Positions 1 through 8,407 of a DNA stretch of 64,000 nt are shown here, piece by piece; position 1 is the first letter of the stretch, and each line of letters starts with the position of its first letter. The DNA is from Ktedonobacteraceae bacterium (GTDB lineage Bacteria > Chloroflexota > Ktedonobacteria > Ktedonobacterales > Ktedonobacteraceae): positions 1 to 64,000 of the forward strand of contig DASRBN010000018.1 in NCBI GenBank assembly GCA_035653615.1, written 5' to 3'. The notes below the pieces were generated by a model that saw nothing but the letters and a program-made list of their open reading frames with translations, did not search any database and was not told the DNA's origin. The position numbers and the translations under genes were made by a program.

Positions 1-138
1 ATGGTGATGCCCGGCGATCACATCGACATGACGGTGGAGTTGATCCAGCCAGTGGCGATGGAAGAGGGCGTCAAGTTTGCCATTCGTGAGGGTGGTCGAA
101 CCGTGGGCGCTGGCATCTGCACCAGGGTCGAGAGCTAA
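1..138 (+). CDS. tuf: Elongation factor Tu, C-terminal end (partial)
   Basis: The window opens inside this gene; 45 codons and the stop are visible. The residues [18 protein letters not shown]-like [19 protein letters not shown] and the final AGICTRV match the C-terminal beta-barrel (domain 3) of EF-Tu, the GTPase that brings aminoacyl-tRNA to the ribosome. GRTVGAG is a hallmark of EF-Tu ends. Position directly ahead of rpmG-secE-nusG is the classic bacterial arrangement. The start and GTPase domain lie outside the window. Confidence 0.95.
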   Translation: MVMPGDHIDMTVELIQPVAMEEGVKFAIREGGRTVGAGICTRVES

Positions 139-225
139 GCAGAGCGTTTGGAATTTGTAGGTGTACCACACGCGTTTTATTAAACGGGGTACACCTATAC
201 ATTTCAAGTGGAAAGGCGGAAAAGG

Positions 226-396
226 ATGGCGAGTAAAGGTAAAGAGAATCGCATCGTTGCCACATTAGCCTGCACCGTTTGCAAGCAGCGTAACTATGCG
301 ACCTCGAAGAATAAGAAGAATAATCCTGAGCGTCTTGAACTCAGGAAGTTTTGTCCTACCTGCCGTGTGCATACTGCCCACCGCGAAACCAAGTGA
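226..396 (+). CDS. rpmG: 50S ribosomal protein L33
   Basis: A 56-residue protein with two CxxC pairs (CTVC and CPTC), the zinc-ribbon form of L33, a component of the large ribosomal subunit near the E site. The KGKENR start, YATSKNKKN centre and [21 protein letters not shown]-like end are typical, including the ELRKFCP segment. An upstream ATG at 208 is in frame, but the start at 226 gives the family's normal MASKGK-type N-terminus and has a GGCGGAAAAGG purine tract just before it. No tRNA-Trp lies between it and secE, unlike many bacteria. Confidence 0.95.
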   Translation: MASKGKENRIVATLACTVCKQRNYATSKNKKNNPERLELRKFCPTCRVHTAHRETK

Positions 397-449
397 TAGT
401 AGTGTGATAGTATAAAAATACGGTCACTACTGATCGAGAAAGGTCGAAC

Positions 450-881
450 GTGGCAAATAAAATGGCTGACAAAAAGAAAAACGCTAGCCAGGGAGGAACA
501 GTTCCCGCATCAGCGCGCAGCACAGAGAAAGAACAGAGCAAAGATACCAGAGCCGTAGCTCGTGAACGTGAAGACAAGGAACAGAGTAAAAGCTCCAGGG
601 CAGCGGCCCGCGAAGAGCGCAAAGTGCGGGAAACGAAAACCGTGCGCAGTGCAAGTCCGAGCAAGCAGTCACCGGCCTCAACACGTTTTCGCAATAATCG
701 TATTGTGCGTTTTGTACGTGAGGCTTACTACGAGCTACGCTATAAGGTCACCTGGCCTACTTTTGAAGAGGCCAGGAATATGACGTTTGTGGTAATTGTG
801 CTGTCTGCCGCGGTCGGGCTTCTCCTGGGCTTAGCGGACCTGGGGCTTTTTCAACTCTTCAAGTTGATTACTGGCGGCTAG
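450..881 (+). CDS. secE: Preprotein translocase subunit SecE
   Basis: A 143-residue protein starting at GTG 450. SecE is the small essential membrane subunit of the SecYEG export channel. The last 60 residues carry the family signature: an amphipathic helix (FVREAYYELRYKVTWPTFEEA) followed by a single transmembrane helix at about residues 110-136. The first 80 residues are a highly charged Lys/Arg/Glu/Ser-rich extension with imperfect internal repeats (KEQSK, REERK), probably disordered and cytoplasmic; many SecE proteins are only 60-70 residues. It lies between rpmG and nusG, as usual. Confidence 0.93.
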   Translation: MANKMADKKKNASQGGTVPASARSTEKEQSKDTRAVAREREDKEQSKSSRAAAREERKVRETKTVRSASPSKQSPASTRFRNNRIVRFVREAYYELRYKVTWPTFEEARNMTFVVIVLSAAVGLLLGLADLGLFQLFKLITGG

Positions 882-897
882 TCTTTCAATTCCAAAC

Positions 898-940
898 GGT
901 AGGGACAGCGGCTGCTCCCTGTCCGCCTCAGGCTACAGGG
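898..940. repeat. Dispersed palindromic repeat, GGGACAG family
   Basis: In the secE-nusG gap, GGGACAG and CCTGTCC flank a short loop, followed by GGCTACAGGG. Related copies lie near 16000, 19887-19958, 46934 and 48855. It can form a small hairpin in the transcript. Confidence 0.6.
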
Positions 941-941
941 A

Positions 942-1565
942 ATGACGAGGGAAAATATCGTGGTTACTGAACATACCAATGAAGCCGGGCAGACGACGCC
1001 GGAGAGGGCAGAGCAGAAGCCTGACGCCAGCGCGGGTGAGCCTAAGTGGTACGCCATCCATACCTACTCGGGGTATGAGAATAAGGTGAAGAGCCACCTC
1101 GAAGCGCGCATCGCGTCGATGGATATGCGCAACAAAATCTTCCGCGTCATTGTGCCAATGGAGGAAGAGGTGGAGATCAAGCAGGGCCAGCGGCGAACTG
1201 TGCAGCGCAAGGTCTTCCCCGGCTATGTGCTGGTAGAGATGATCATGAGCGACGAAGCCTGGTATGTCGTGCGTAACACACCCGGTGTCACGAGTTTCGT
1301 TGGTTCTGGCACGCGCCCGGTCCCGCTTCAAGAGCATGAGATCAAGTCCATTCTGAAGCAGGTGACGAAGGAGACGGAGAAACCCAAGGCGAAGATCAGT
1401 TTCGCTAAAGGCCAGAGCGTGCGTGTCATTGATGGACCATTCACCGAATTTATTGGCACGGTCAGTGATATAAACATGGACCGCAATAAGGTGACTGTGC
1501 TGGTTTCGTTTTTTGGTCGTGAAACTCCGGTCGTTCTGGATTTTCTGCAGGTTGAGAAAATCTAA
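942..1565 (+). CDS. nusG: Transcription termination/antitermination factor NusG
   Basis: A 207-residue protein. NusG binds RNA polymerase, modulates elongation and links it to Rho or the ribosome. An NGN domain begins near residue 32 (KWYAIHTYSGYENKVK) and includes the FPGYVLVEM motif; a KOW domain covers the last ~55 residues (KGQSVRVIDGPFTEFIGTV). The first 30 residues are an acidic, Gln/Glu-rich extension. The start at ATG 942 is preceded by a weak purine tract; a GTG at 960 (residue 7) would give an N-terminus a little shorter and is possible. It precedes rplK as expected. Confidence 0.96.
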   Translation: MTRENIVVTEHTNEAGQTTPERAEQKPDASAGEPKWYAIHTYSGYENKVKSHLEARIASMDMRNKIFRVIVPMEEEVEIKQGQRRTVQRKVFPGYVLVEMIMSDEAWYVVRNTPGVTSFVGSGTRPVPLQEHEIKSILKQVTKETEKPKAKISFAKGQSVRVIDGPFTEFIGTVSDINMDRNKVTVLVSFFGRETPVVLDFLQVEKI

Positions 1566-1626
1566 ACCGGTGAGAATATCTGGCGGAAGCTGGGTGAGGG
1601 TGAATTAAACAGGAGTGTGAAACAGT

Positions 1627-2049
1627 ATGGCAAAACGTGTGAAAGCTGTAGTGAAGCTACAGATTCCGGCGGGAAAGGCCAATCCAGCGCCCCCCATCGG
1701 TACCGCGCTTGGTCCCCAGGGCGTCAACATCATGGCGTTCTGCAAGGAGTACAACGAGCGTACCGCCGGGCAGGTAGGCATGATTATTCCTGCCGAAATT
1801 ACAATTTATGAAGATCGCTCATTTACATTTATTACCAAGACACCACCGGTGACCGATCTGTTAAAGAAGGCGGTCGGTGTCGAAAAAGGGTCTGCCACCC
1901 CCAATAAAGCAAAAGTTGGTACGATTAATCGCACGCAATTGCGCGAGATCGCTGAATTGAAGATGAAAGACCTCAATGTAATCGACATTGAGGGCGCCGA
2001 GCGCATGATTGAAGGAACGGCGCGCAGTATGGGCATTACGGTTGAGTAA
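1627..2049 (+). CDS. rplK: 50S ribosomal protein L11
   Basis: A 140-residue L11, the protein that with 23S rRNA helices 43/44 forms the GTPase-associated centre. The N-terminal [24 protein letters not shown] motif region and [12 protein letters not shown] are diagnostic; the C-terminal RNA-binding domain ends [25 protein letters not shown]-like. Start ATG 1627 follows an AGGAGTG site. It sits 61 bases after nusG and 132 bases before rplA; L11 and L1 are normally co-transcribed. Confidence 0.97.
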   Translation: MAKRVKAVVKLQIPAGKANPAPPIGTALGPQGVNIMAFCKEYNERTAGQVGMIIPAEITIYEDRSFTFITKTPPVTDLLKKAVGVEKGSATPNKAKVGTINRTQLREIAELKMKDLNVIDIEGAERMIEGTARSMGITVE

Positions 2050-2181
2050 GTAGGAACGCATTTATCGGAAATGCCTTCTCATTTCATCTATCAATTTGTT
2101 CGAGATACGTTAGAAACAAAAAAATAAGCATGCCCGAGAGTCACTGCGGTTATGCTGCCACAAGGAGGGCTAATAAAGAGT

Positions 2182-2889
2182 ATGGCAAAGCACGGAAAAA
2201 AGTACCGCGAGGTAGAGAAGCTCGTTGATAGGGAGAAACTCTACCAACCTGAAGAAGCTGTTTCACTGCTCAAGCGCATAAACTATGTAAAGTTTGATCC
2301 GACCGTCGAGGTTCACATGAAGCTCGGCGTCGATCCGCGTCACGCGGACCAGATGGTGCGTGGCACGGCAATGTTACCTGCCGGTACCGGAAAAGATGTG
2401 AAGGTCCTGGTCTTCGCGCAGGGCGAGAAAGCCGCCGAGGCGGAAGCTGCCGGCGCGGATTTTGTAGGCCTGGATGACCTGATCAAGCGGATTGAAGAAG
2501 ACTGGTTCGGTTTTGATGTGGCGATTGCGACCCCCGACGTGATGGGCAAGGTTGGTCGCCTCGGTAAGAAGCTCGGCCCGCGCGGTTTGATGCCCAGCCC
2601 AAAAGCCGGTACCATCACATTTGATATCGCCAGGACGGTGCGCGATGTAAAAGCTGGCCGCGTAGAATTTCGCGTCGATAAGACGGCCCTGCTGCATATC
2701 CCTGCTGGCAAGCTCTCGTTCAGCGAGGATGCGCTGATGGCGAACCTGGCATCGGTTGTGGACGCGGTTGTACGCGCCAGGCCGACCGGGGCCAAGGGAA
2801 CCTACGTCAAAAGCGTAGTATTATCATCGACAATGTCGCCCAGCGTCCGGCTGGATGTTCCGGCGGCGCTCGCTTTGAAACCATCCTGA
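2182..2889 (+). CDS. rplA: 50S ribosomal protein L1
   Basis: A 235-residue L1, the stalk protein at the E site that also represses its own mRNA in many bacteria. [15 protein letters not shown] at the start, the central [34 protein letters not shown] (the L1 signature) and [20 protein letters not shown] near the end all fit. A frame extends upstream to 2152, but MAKHGKKY at 2182 matches the family start; the GGAGG at 2164-2168 is somewhat distant (13 bases). Confidence 0.97.
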   Translation: MAKHGKKYREVEKLVDREKLYQPEEAVSLLKRINYVKFDPTVEVHMKLGVDPRHADQMVRGTAMLPAGTGKDVKVLVFAQGEKAAEAEAAGADFVGLDDLIKRIEEDWFGFDVAIATPDVMGKVGRLGKKLGPRGLMPSPKAGTITFDIARTVRDVKAGRVEFRVDKTALLHIPAGKLSFSEDALMANLASVVDAVVRARPTGAKGTYVKSVVLSSTMSPSVRLDVPAALALKPS

Positions 2890-3180
2890 TAAAAAAATAA
2901 TACAATAAACGGGGAATATCCCAGGCACTCGTAACCGGAGACAGCAAGTATGCCACAGGCATGTAAATAGCGCTCTTGCGCTGGCTTGCCGAGGGAACGT
3001 ATAAAGTAAAAAGTTCGGTATGATGATGGACAGAACAGGCTAACGCGCCGCTGTTCGCCCTGAATCGCAATACCGGATTAACAACATACGATCTTCATGC
3101 AGCCTCCGGTTCAAATCGAAGGCTGCATTTGTTTGTATAGAAGATTTAGCCATCTTGCAGGAAAGGAGGAAGAAGGGTAG
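2890..3180 (+). promoter_or_regulatory. rplJ leader with attenuator-like hairpin (L10-leader candidate)
   Basis: A 291-base gene-free stretch between rplA and rplJ. In many bacteria this leader binds the L10-L12 complex and controls rplJL. Directly visible is a hairpin with GCAGCCT at 3099-3105 and AGGCTGC at 3120-3126, followed by ATTTGTTTGT, resembling an intrinsic attenuator 55 bases before the rplJ start. A strong AGGAGG-type site precedes rplJ. That it is a true L10 leader is inference. Confidence 0.5.
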
Positions 3181-3726
3181 ATGCCTACACAGGCGAAAGC
3201 AGAGAAGATTGATGAATTGGCCGAAAAATTGAGCCGTGCGGCAGTGGCAATACTGGTGCAGACCCAGGGCCTGAACGTCAAGGACATGAATGACCTGCGC
3301 AGTAAAATGCGCGCTGCGAAAATCGAATTCCAGATTGCCAAGAATACGCTCCTGCGAATTGCTACCGAGCGCAACAATATGGTCAATGTGGACAAGAGTA
3401 TCTTTAACGGTCAAACTGCCGTGGCTTTTGGCTATGATGACGAGGTAGCGGCGGCTAAAGCGGTAGCAGACTACATCCGCGGCTCCAGAATAGCACAACT
3501 CAAATCGGCTATTCTTGGCGGACGCACATTGACGGCCGAGCAGGTCGAAAACCTGGCCAGGATGCCGGGTGGGAAAAATAACGCGAAGGCCCAGGTCGTC
3601 GGGGTCATTCAAGGCCCTATGGCCACAGCGTATAGTCTATTCAGCGCGCCACTGCGCGATTTGTGTTATGTAATTCAGGCACGTGCCGATCAGCTGAATG
3701 CAGGCGAAACGGCCCAGGCCGAGTAA
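3181..3726 (+). CDS. rplJ: 50S ribosomal protein L10
   Basis: A 181-residue L10 (P0 family), the stalk base that anchors L7/L12 dimers and binds 23S rRNA at the GTPase centre. The N-terminal domain has KAEKIDELAEKLSRA, VQTQGLNVKDMNDLRSKMR and the KNTLLRIA motif; the C-terminal helix (GPMATAYSLFSAPLRDLCYVIQARADQ region) binds L12 dimers. Start ATG 3181 follows AAAGGAGGAAG. It is followed 102 bases later by rplL, the universal order. Confidence 0.96.
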   Translation: MPTQAKAEKIDELAEKLSRAAVAILVQTQGLNVKDMNDLRSKMRAAKIEFQIAKNTLLRIATERNNMVNVDKSIFNGQTAVAFGYDDEVAAAKAVADYIRGSRIAQLKSAILGGRTLTAEQVENLARMPGGKNNAKAQVVGVIQGPMATAYSLFSAPLRDLCYVIQARADQLNAGETAQAE

Positions 3727-3828
3727 TTCAAGTAGTCAAGCGTTTGAACGCAGATCCCCAGGCAGCAATCGGATAAGAAAAAAAGCGCGAGCCTGGGATG
3801 CTAACAAAACAAAAGGAGAAGCAAAAAC

Positions 3829-4215
3829 ATGTCTGTCGATAACATTATTGCCGAAATTGAGCAGTTGAACGTTCTCGAACTGGTCCAACTGACCAAAACG
3901 TTACAAGAAAAGTGGGGCGTCAGCGCCGCGCCTGTAGCCGCCGCTGCTGCCGCGCCCGTGGCCGCCGCCGAAGCCGCGCCTGCCGCAGCTCCGGTTGAAG
4001 AAAAGACCGAATTCGACGCCATCCTCACAGATGTCGGTCCGAACAAAATCAACGTCATTAAAGTTGTGCGCGAATTGACCGGCCTGGGCCTGAAAGAGGC
4101 GAAGGCTGTCGTCGACGAAGCGCCCAAGGCCATCAAAGAGGGCGTCTCCAAGGAAGAGGCCGAGAAGATCGCCCAGAAGATGGAAGAGGTCGGCGCAAAG
4201 GTCACTATCAAGTAG
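3829..4215 (+). CDS. rplL: 50S ribosomal protein L7/L12
   Basis: A 128-residue stalk protein that recruits translational GTPases. The N-terminal dimerisation part ([22 protein letters not shown]) is followed by a flexible Ala/Pro-rich hinge at about residues 34-58, and then the conserved globular domain ([59 protein letters not shown]-type end). The start follows AAAAGGAGAAG. A hairpin terminator follows and rpoB does not, which is unusual. Confidence 0.97.
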   Translation: MSVDNIIAEIEQLNVLELVQLTKTLQEKWGVSAAPVAAAAAAPVAAAEAAPAAAPVEEKTEFDAILTDVGPNKINVIKVVRELTGLGLKEAKAVVDEAPKAIKEGVSKEEAEKIAQKMEEVGAKVTIK

Positions 4216-4223
4216 TTTGAAAT

Positions 4224-4248
4224 GGGGGCGCGAATCAATTGCGCTCCC
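4224..4248 (+). terminator. Terminator-like hairpin after rplL
   Basis: GGGGGCGC at 4224-4231 pairs with GCGCTCCC at 4241-4248 (8 bp with one G-U) around a 9-base loop, then ATCCTTTG. The T-run is short, so termination may be partial. It closes the ribosomal-protein block. Confidence 0.6.
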
Positions 4249-4267
4249 ATCCTTTGCATGTTATAAT
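4239..4267 (+). promoter_or_regulatory. Candidate rpsO promoter
   Basis: A perfect -10 box TATAAT lies at 4262-4267 with TTGCGC 17 bases upstream at 4239-4244, overlapping the rplL hairpin. It would give a leader of about 90 bases for rpsO. The -35 matches the consensus only in part. Confidence 0.5.
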
Positions 4268-4363
4268 GCGTGCATACTTACGTCTGGTTGAAGTCAGGAT
4301 ATCTCCCGCAAGAGATATCCGTCTATGCTATGTGCGCATGTACACAGGAGGTCTTGAAGAAAC

Positions 4364-4633
4364 GTGTCGTTAACGACTGAAGAAAAGGCGGAAATCATCA
4401 CGAATTCCCGCGTTCACGAATCTGATACAGGTTCACCCGAGGTGCAAGTGTCGATCCTGACCCGGCGCATCAATCAGTTGACCGAACACCTCAAAGTTCA
4501 CAAACATGACCTGCATTCGCGCCGCGGTCTGATGATGATGGTTGGCCAGCGTCGCAGGCTTCTGGCTTATCTAAGCAGGAAAAGCCCGGAACGCTATCGC
4601 GCGCTCATCGCAAAACTTGGATTGCGCCACTAG
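4364..4633 (+). CDS. rpsO: 30S ribosomal protein S15
   Basis: An 89-residue protein starting at GTG 4364 after ACAGGAGGTC. S15 binds 16S rRNA helices 20-22 early in small-subunit assembly and forms bridge B4. [27 protein letters not shown] and [25 protein letters not shown] are the S15 signature; the end [13 protein letters not shown] is typical. rpsO next to pnp is a widely conserved pair, in which S15 and PNPase control their own mRNAs in enterobacteria. Confidence 0.97.
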   Translation: MSLTTEEKAEIITNSRVHESDTGSPEVQVSILTRRINQLTEHLKVHKHDLHSRRGLMMMVGQRRRLLAYLSRKSPERYRALIAKLGLRH

Positions 4634-4660
4634 ATTGAAGTCGTGTTGGGAGCGGTCGGG

Positions 4661-4690
4661 GCGAGGCGTTCTGGCAAACGTCGCATTTTT
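4661..4690 (+). terminator. Probable rpsO terminator
   Basis: GCGAGGCGTT at 4661-4670 can pair, with a small bulge, with AACGTCGC at 4677-4684, followed directly by ATTTTT. It would end the rpsO transcript. Confidence 0.5.
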
Positions 4691-5074
4691 AGCCGGCCGC
4701 CACGCAGGTTCTGCGGTTCATTTTCTCCCACCGCATGAACATATGCATTGTGTTGAAGAGCAATAGAATTAAACGACCAGGACAACAAAGGTAAGAGCTA
4801 TTCCCCCCTCGTGGGCGAGTACGAGAGGCCGCCCCTAGAGTCTATTCACCAGGTGAAGCCACAAGGGTTTGAAGAGTGCAAAAGGCAGAGCAGAATAGAG
4901 AAGAAAAAAATAGTACAAGACCCCTACAAGGATTGTAAGAGGAAACAAACGAGCAGGGGCAGTTAGTTGTTAAGTAAAGGCCCCCTTTTGAATGGGCGCG
5001 GAAACCCAAACCCTACAAGACCTCAAGAGAGGCCGCAGTGTAATGTACGGGGGCAGTAGAAGTCCGGAGGAATT
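4691..5074 (+). promoter_or_regulatory. pnp leader region with repeated structured motifs
   Basis: A gene-free stretch before pnp. It contains two related blocks, each with CCCTACAAG near the start (4922 and 5011) and GGGGCAGT near the end (4956 and 5050). In the first, TACAA GGA TTGTA forms a small stem and CCCC can pair with GGGG. The region is purine rich in the middle. It is probably transcribed with pnp, whose leader is autoregulatory in other bacteria; that role here is inference. No open reading frame of note was seen, and I do not recognise an RNA family. Confidence 0.4.
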
Positions 5075-7519
5075 ATGATTCACCGTCAAGAAGCCGTCAT
5101 CGGTGGCCGCGTCATGAGCATTGAGACCGGCCGCGTGGCGGAGCAAGCAAACGGAGCTGTTTTAGTACGCTATGGCGATACGGTTATCCTGGCCACAGCT
5201 GTTGGCAGCAACGAGCCTCGCGAAGGCATCGATTTTTTCCCATTAACTGTTGATGTAGAAGAGCGTATGTATGCCGCCGGAAAAATCCCCGGCGGGTTTA
5301 TCAAACGAGAAGGGCGTGCCTCAGAACATGCCATTCTCGCCTGCCGCCTCGCAGACCGCCCTCTGCGCCCCTTGTTCCCCAAGGGTTATCGCAATGATGT
5401 GCAGATCGTAATTACCGTACTTTCTGCGGATCAAGAGAACGACCCCGATATTATGGGCATTGTTGGCGCGTCGGCGGCTCTCAGTGTATCGGATATCCCT
5501 TTCGCCGGGCCCGTGGGTGCCGTGCGCGTCGGCTATATCGATGACCACCTGGTAATCAATCCGCTGGAATCCCAGATGGAGCAGTCACGGCTAGACCTGG
5601 CGATTGCCGGTACGGCAGACGCGGTCATGATGGTCGAGGCCGGCGCCAAAGAGCTGCCTGAGGACCTGATGCTGGAAGCGGTACGCTTTGGCCAGGAGGC
5701 GCTGCAAGATATTATCAAGATGCAGGAGAAGTTGATGCAGGCGGTCAATGTCGCCAAGCGTCCATTTGAGGCTCCCCCAGTTGATGAAGCCTTGCAGGTA
5801 AAGGTGGCCGAGTTTGTACGCCCGCGTTTTGATGAAGCGGTCAACAACGCGAACAAAACGGCACGTTCCGCGGCACTCAACATCGTGCAGGACGAGTTGA
5901 TCGCCACCCTGGGCGCCGAGTATCCTGATCGCTTGAAGGATATTATCGCTTTCTACGAAAAGGAACTGAAGGCCTACGTTCGCAATAATATTCTGGATCA
6001 TGGCGTTCGCCCTGATGGGCGCGACCTGAAGACTATTCGTCCGATCAGTTGTGAAGTCGGGTTGCTGCCGCGCACGCACGGTTCGGCGATTTTCACACGC
6101 GGGCAGACGCAGGTCTTGAGCGTGGTAACGCTCGGCTCCCCAGGTGAAGAACAGGTGCTGGATGGCCTGGGCCTCGGCGAGAGCAAGCGCTTTATGCACC
6201 ACTATAACTTCCCGCCGTTCTCAACCGGCGAAACCAAGCCTCTACGCGGGCCGGGCCGCCGCGAAATCGGGCATGGCGCTCTGGCGGAACGGGCCATCGC
6301 GGCTGTCATTCCCTCGCAGGAAGAATTCCCTTACACCATTCGCGCGGTCTCCGATGTACTATCTTCCAACGGTTCGACCTCGATGGGTTCAGTCTGCGGC
6401 ACGACGCTGGCGCTGATGGATGCGGGCGTGCCTATTCACGCTCCGGTCGCCGGTGTCGCCATGGGTCTGATTACCGGCGAGGGCGAGCGCAATGGCAAAT
6501 GGGCCGTGCTGACCGATATCCAGGGTATCGAGGATGCCCTGGGCGATATGGACTTCAAGGTAGCCGGTACCGCGGACGGCGTCACGGCCCTGCAGATGGA
6601 CATCAAGGTCAAGGGGATCACCTACGAGATTATGGCGAAGGCTCTGGAGCAGGCGCGCGAAGGCCGCATGTACATCATGGAGAAGATGCTCGATACCATC
6701 GATGCTCCCCGTGAGGAACTCTCGGAGTTCGCGCCGCGCATCCAGACAATCAAGATCAATCCCGATAAGATTGGCGCTGTCATTGGACCGGGCGGAAAAA
6801 TGATCCGCAAGATTCAAGAAGAGAGCGGAGCGAAGATCGATATCGAGGATGATGGCTCGGTCAATATCTCGGCTAATTCGGGTGAGGCGATGCAGCAGGC
6901 TATGGATGCCGTGCGCGCTTTGACCGAAGAGGTTGAGGTCGGTCGCATCTATACCGGCACAGTTCGCCGCCTGGTGGATTTCGGCGCTTTCGTGGAGATT
7001 CTGCCGGGCAAAGAAGGTCTGGTGCGCACCTCGCAGCTGGCTGACTACCAGGTGATGAGGCCGGAGGATGTTGTTTCGGTGGGCGATGAGATCACCGTCA
7101 TGGTGATCGAAGTTGATCCGCAAGGACGCATCAATCTGTCTCGCCGCGCCGCTCTAAGCGGTGAGATGCCCACTGCTTCCGAAATGGAGAGTGATCGCGG
7201 CCCGAGTCGCGGCCCGAGTCGCGGCGGTATGGGACGGCCTGGCGGTGGCAGCTATGGCGGCGGACGCCCTCGTGAAGGGTCGGCCCCCAGCCGTAGTAGT
7301 TACGGAGACCGCGGTGGCTACAATGACCGCGGCGGCAGTGGCGGTGGCTATAATGATCGCGGCGGGCGCAGCGGAGGCGGCTACGGAGATCGCGGCAATA
7401 GCGGCTACGGTGGACAGCGTCGACCGATGGGCCCTGGCACCACCGGACCTAATCGTGGCCCCGGCGGTCCGCGCCGCGAAGGCGGCTTTGGTCAGCGTCC
7501 TCCTGAGCGCCGCTGGTAG
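5075..7519 (+). CDS. pnp: Polyribonucleotide nucleotidyltransferase (PNPase)
   Basis: An 814-residue 3'-5' phosphorolytic exoribonuclease of mRNA decay. Two RNase PH-like domains (about residues 5-145 and 310-460; [22 protein letters not shown] and [20 protein letters not shown] are hallmarks) flank a helical domain. A KH domain carries the VIGPGGKMI loop near residue 570 and an S1 domain runs about 621-695. The last ~110 residues are an unusual Gly/Arg-rich tail with repeated [15 protein letters not shown] units, making it longer than the usual ~700 residues. The start follows CCGGAGGAATT. The tail resembles RGG-box RNA-binding segments. Confidence 0.97.
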   Translation: MIHRQEAVIGGRVMSIETGRVAEQANGAVLVRYGDTVILATAVGSNEPREGIDFFPLTVDVEERMYAAGKIPGGFIKREGRASEHAILACRLADRPLRPLFPKGYRNDVQIVITVLSADQENDPDIMGIVGASAALSVSDIPFAGPVGAVRVGYIDDHLVINPLESQMEQSRLDLAIAGTADAVMMVEAGAKELPEDLMLEAVRFGQEALQDIIKMQEKLMQAVNVAKRPFEAPPVDEALQVKVAEFVRPRFDEAVNNANKTARSAALNIVQDELIATLGAEYPDRLKDIIAFYEKELKAYVRNNILDHGVRPDGRDLKTIRPISCEVGLLPRTHGSAIFTRGQTQVLSVVTLGSPGEEQVLDGLGLGESKRFMHHYNFPPFSTGETKPLRGPGRREIGHGALAERAIAAVIPSQEEFPYTIRAVSDVLSSNGSTSMGSVCGTTLALMDAGVPIHAPVAGVAMGLITGEGERNGKWAVLTDIQGIEDALGDMDFKVAGTADGVTALQMDIKVKGITYEIMAKALEQAREGRMYIMEKMLDTIDAPREELSEFAPRIQTIKINPDKIGAVIGPGGKMIRKIQEESGAKIDIEDDGSVNISANSGEAMQQAMDAVRALTEEVEVGRIYTGTVRRLVDFGAFVEILPGKEGLVRTSQLADYQVMRPEDVVSVGDEITVMVIEVDPQGRINLSRRAALSGEMPTASEMESDRGPSRGPSRGGMGRPGGGSYGGGRPREGSAPSRSSYGDRGGYNDRGGSGGGYNDRGGRSGGGYGDRGNSGYGGQRRPMGPGTTGPNRGPGGPRREGGFGQRPPERRW

Positions 7520-7531
7520 AGCCTGCCAGTA

Positions 7532-7550
7532 TTACCGTTTTTCACGGTAA
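7532..7550 (+). terminator. Hairpin after pnp
   Basis: TTACCGT and ACGGTAA (7 bp) enclose a TTTTC loop 12 bases after the pnp stop. The following sequence is A-rich rather than T-rich, so it may be an mRNA 3' stabiliser or weak terminator. Confidence 0.45.
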
Positions 7551-7570
7551 AATATGGAAAATACATGTAG

Positions 7571-7680
7571 GGGCGCAAAGTTTTGCGTCCCTCATCACTT
7601 TTGAAAAGACCTGTCATTCTGAGCAAGCGAAGAATCTCTCGCGGGCGCAAAGTTTTGCGTCCCTCATCACTTTTGAAAAG
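7571..7680. repeat. 38-bp direct repeat pair flanking a dispersed repeat
   Basis: Identical 38-base copies lie at 7571-7608 and 7643-7680, each starting GGGCGCAAAGTTTTGCGTCCC (able to fold into a hairpin with a one-base extension) and ending TTTTGAAAAG. Between them, 7612-7638 is a variant of the CATTCTGAGC...GAAGAATC dispersed repeat. The second copy reaches the udg ribosome-binding site. Confidence 0.85.
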
Positions 7681-7688
7681 AGGCATCT

Positions 7689-8327
7689 ATGTCGTCAGAG
7701 GAAATTCTGAAGGAGATCGCGGCGGAGGTCTCGACTTGTGCCAATTGCGATCTCTGCAAAGCCCGTACCAGGGCGGTACCCGGTGAGGGCAATCCCCACG
7801 CGAAAATCATGTTCATCGGCGAAGGCCCCGGTTATCAGGAAGACAAGCAAGGGCGCCCATTTGTCGGCCCCGCCGGTCAATTCCTGGACGAGCTACTCAA
7901 GAGTATTGATTTGAAGCGCCAGGACGTTTTTATCACCAACGTGGTAAAGTGCCGCCCGCCCGAAAATCGCGACCCCCATCCACAAGAGATTGAAGCCTGC
8001 AGCGATTATCTTACCCGGCAGATCGCCGCCATCAAACCGCAGGTGATCGTCACGCTTGGCCGTCATTCGATGGCGCGATTCTTCGGCAGTGAGAAGATCA
8101 GCGCTATTCACGGGCGCGCGCGCAAGGTCGATGGACAACTGGTCATCGCCATGTATCACCCGGCCGCCGGCCTGCACCAGGCCAGCCTGAAGGATACCAT
8201 CCGCGCCGATTTTAAGAAAATCCCCACCATCATCGCCGAAGCCGAACGTTTAGAGGCCGAAGGCAAGATGAGGGCTGAACCTCCTAAGCCCAAAGAGGAA
8301 CCACCGCAGCAGCTATCGCTGTTTTGA
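7689..8327 (+). CDS. Uracil-DNA glycosylase, family 4 ([4Fe-4S])
   Basis: A 212-residue base-excision repair enzyme that removes uracil from DNA. The CANCDLCKAR segment near residue 17 supplies two cluster cysteines, with others at CRPPENRDP and CSDYL. The GEGPGYQEDKQGRPFVGPAG active-site motif and the C-terminal YHPAAGL (motif 3 position) are diagnostic of family 4/5 enzymes. Length and architecture are normal, with a Pro-rich tail. The start follows AAGAGGC. It converges on a hydrolase gene across a long bidirectional terminator. Confidence 0.92.
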   Translation: MSSEEILKEIAAEVSTCANCDLCKARTRAVPGEGNPHAKIMFIGEGPGYQEDKQGRPFVGPAGQFLDELLKSIDLKRQDVFITNVVKCRPPENRDPHPQEIEACSDYLTRQIAAIKPQVIVTLGRHSMARFFGSEKISAIHGRARKVDGQLVIAMYHPAAGLHQASLKDTIRADFKKIPTIIAEAERLEAEGKMRAEPPKPKEEPPQQLSLF

Positions 8328-8404
8328 AGAAGAGAGGGATTGATCATGGCGAACTTACGGCTCTGCTGTAAGTTCGTCATGATCAATCCCTCTCTTCTTC
8401 AAAA
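8322..8404. terminator. Long inverted repeat, bidirectional terminator
   Basis: Between two convergent genes, TTTTGAAGAAGAGAGGGATT and its complement AATCCCTCTCTTCTTCAAAA bound a nearly perfect palindrome of more than 80 bases, with inner arms GAACTTAC/GTAAGTTC. Each arm ends in a T-run for one direction, which suits termination of both genes. Its size exceeds a usual terminator. Confidence 0.8.
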
Positions 8405-8407
8405 CAA

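Noticed and set aside
3040-3612. 190-residue minus-strand open frame
   Set aside because: It is opposite rplJ and has no family resemblance.
4691-5074. RNase P RNA or tmRNA
   Set aside because: I looked for the conserved cores of both (AGATAGATG-type and tRNA-like ends) and did not find them.
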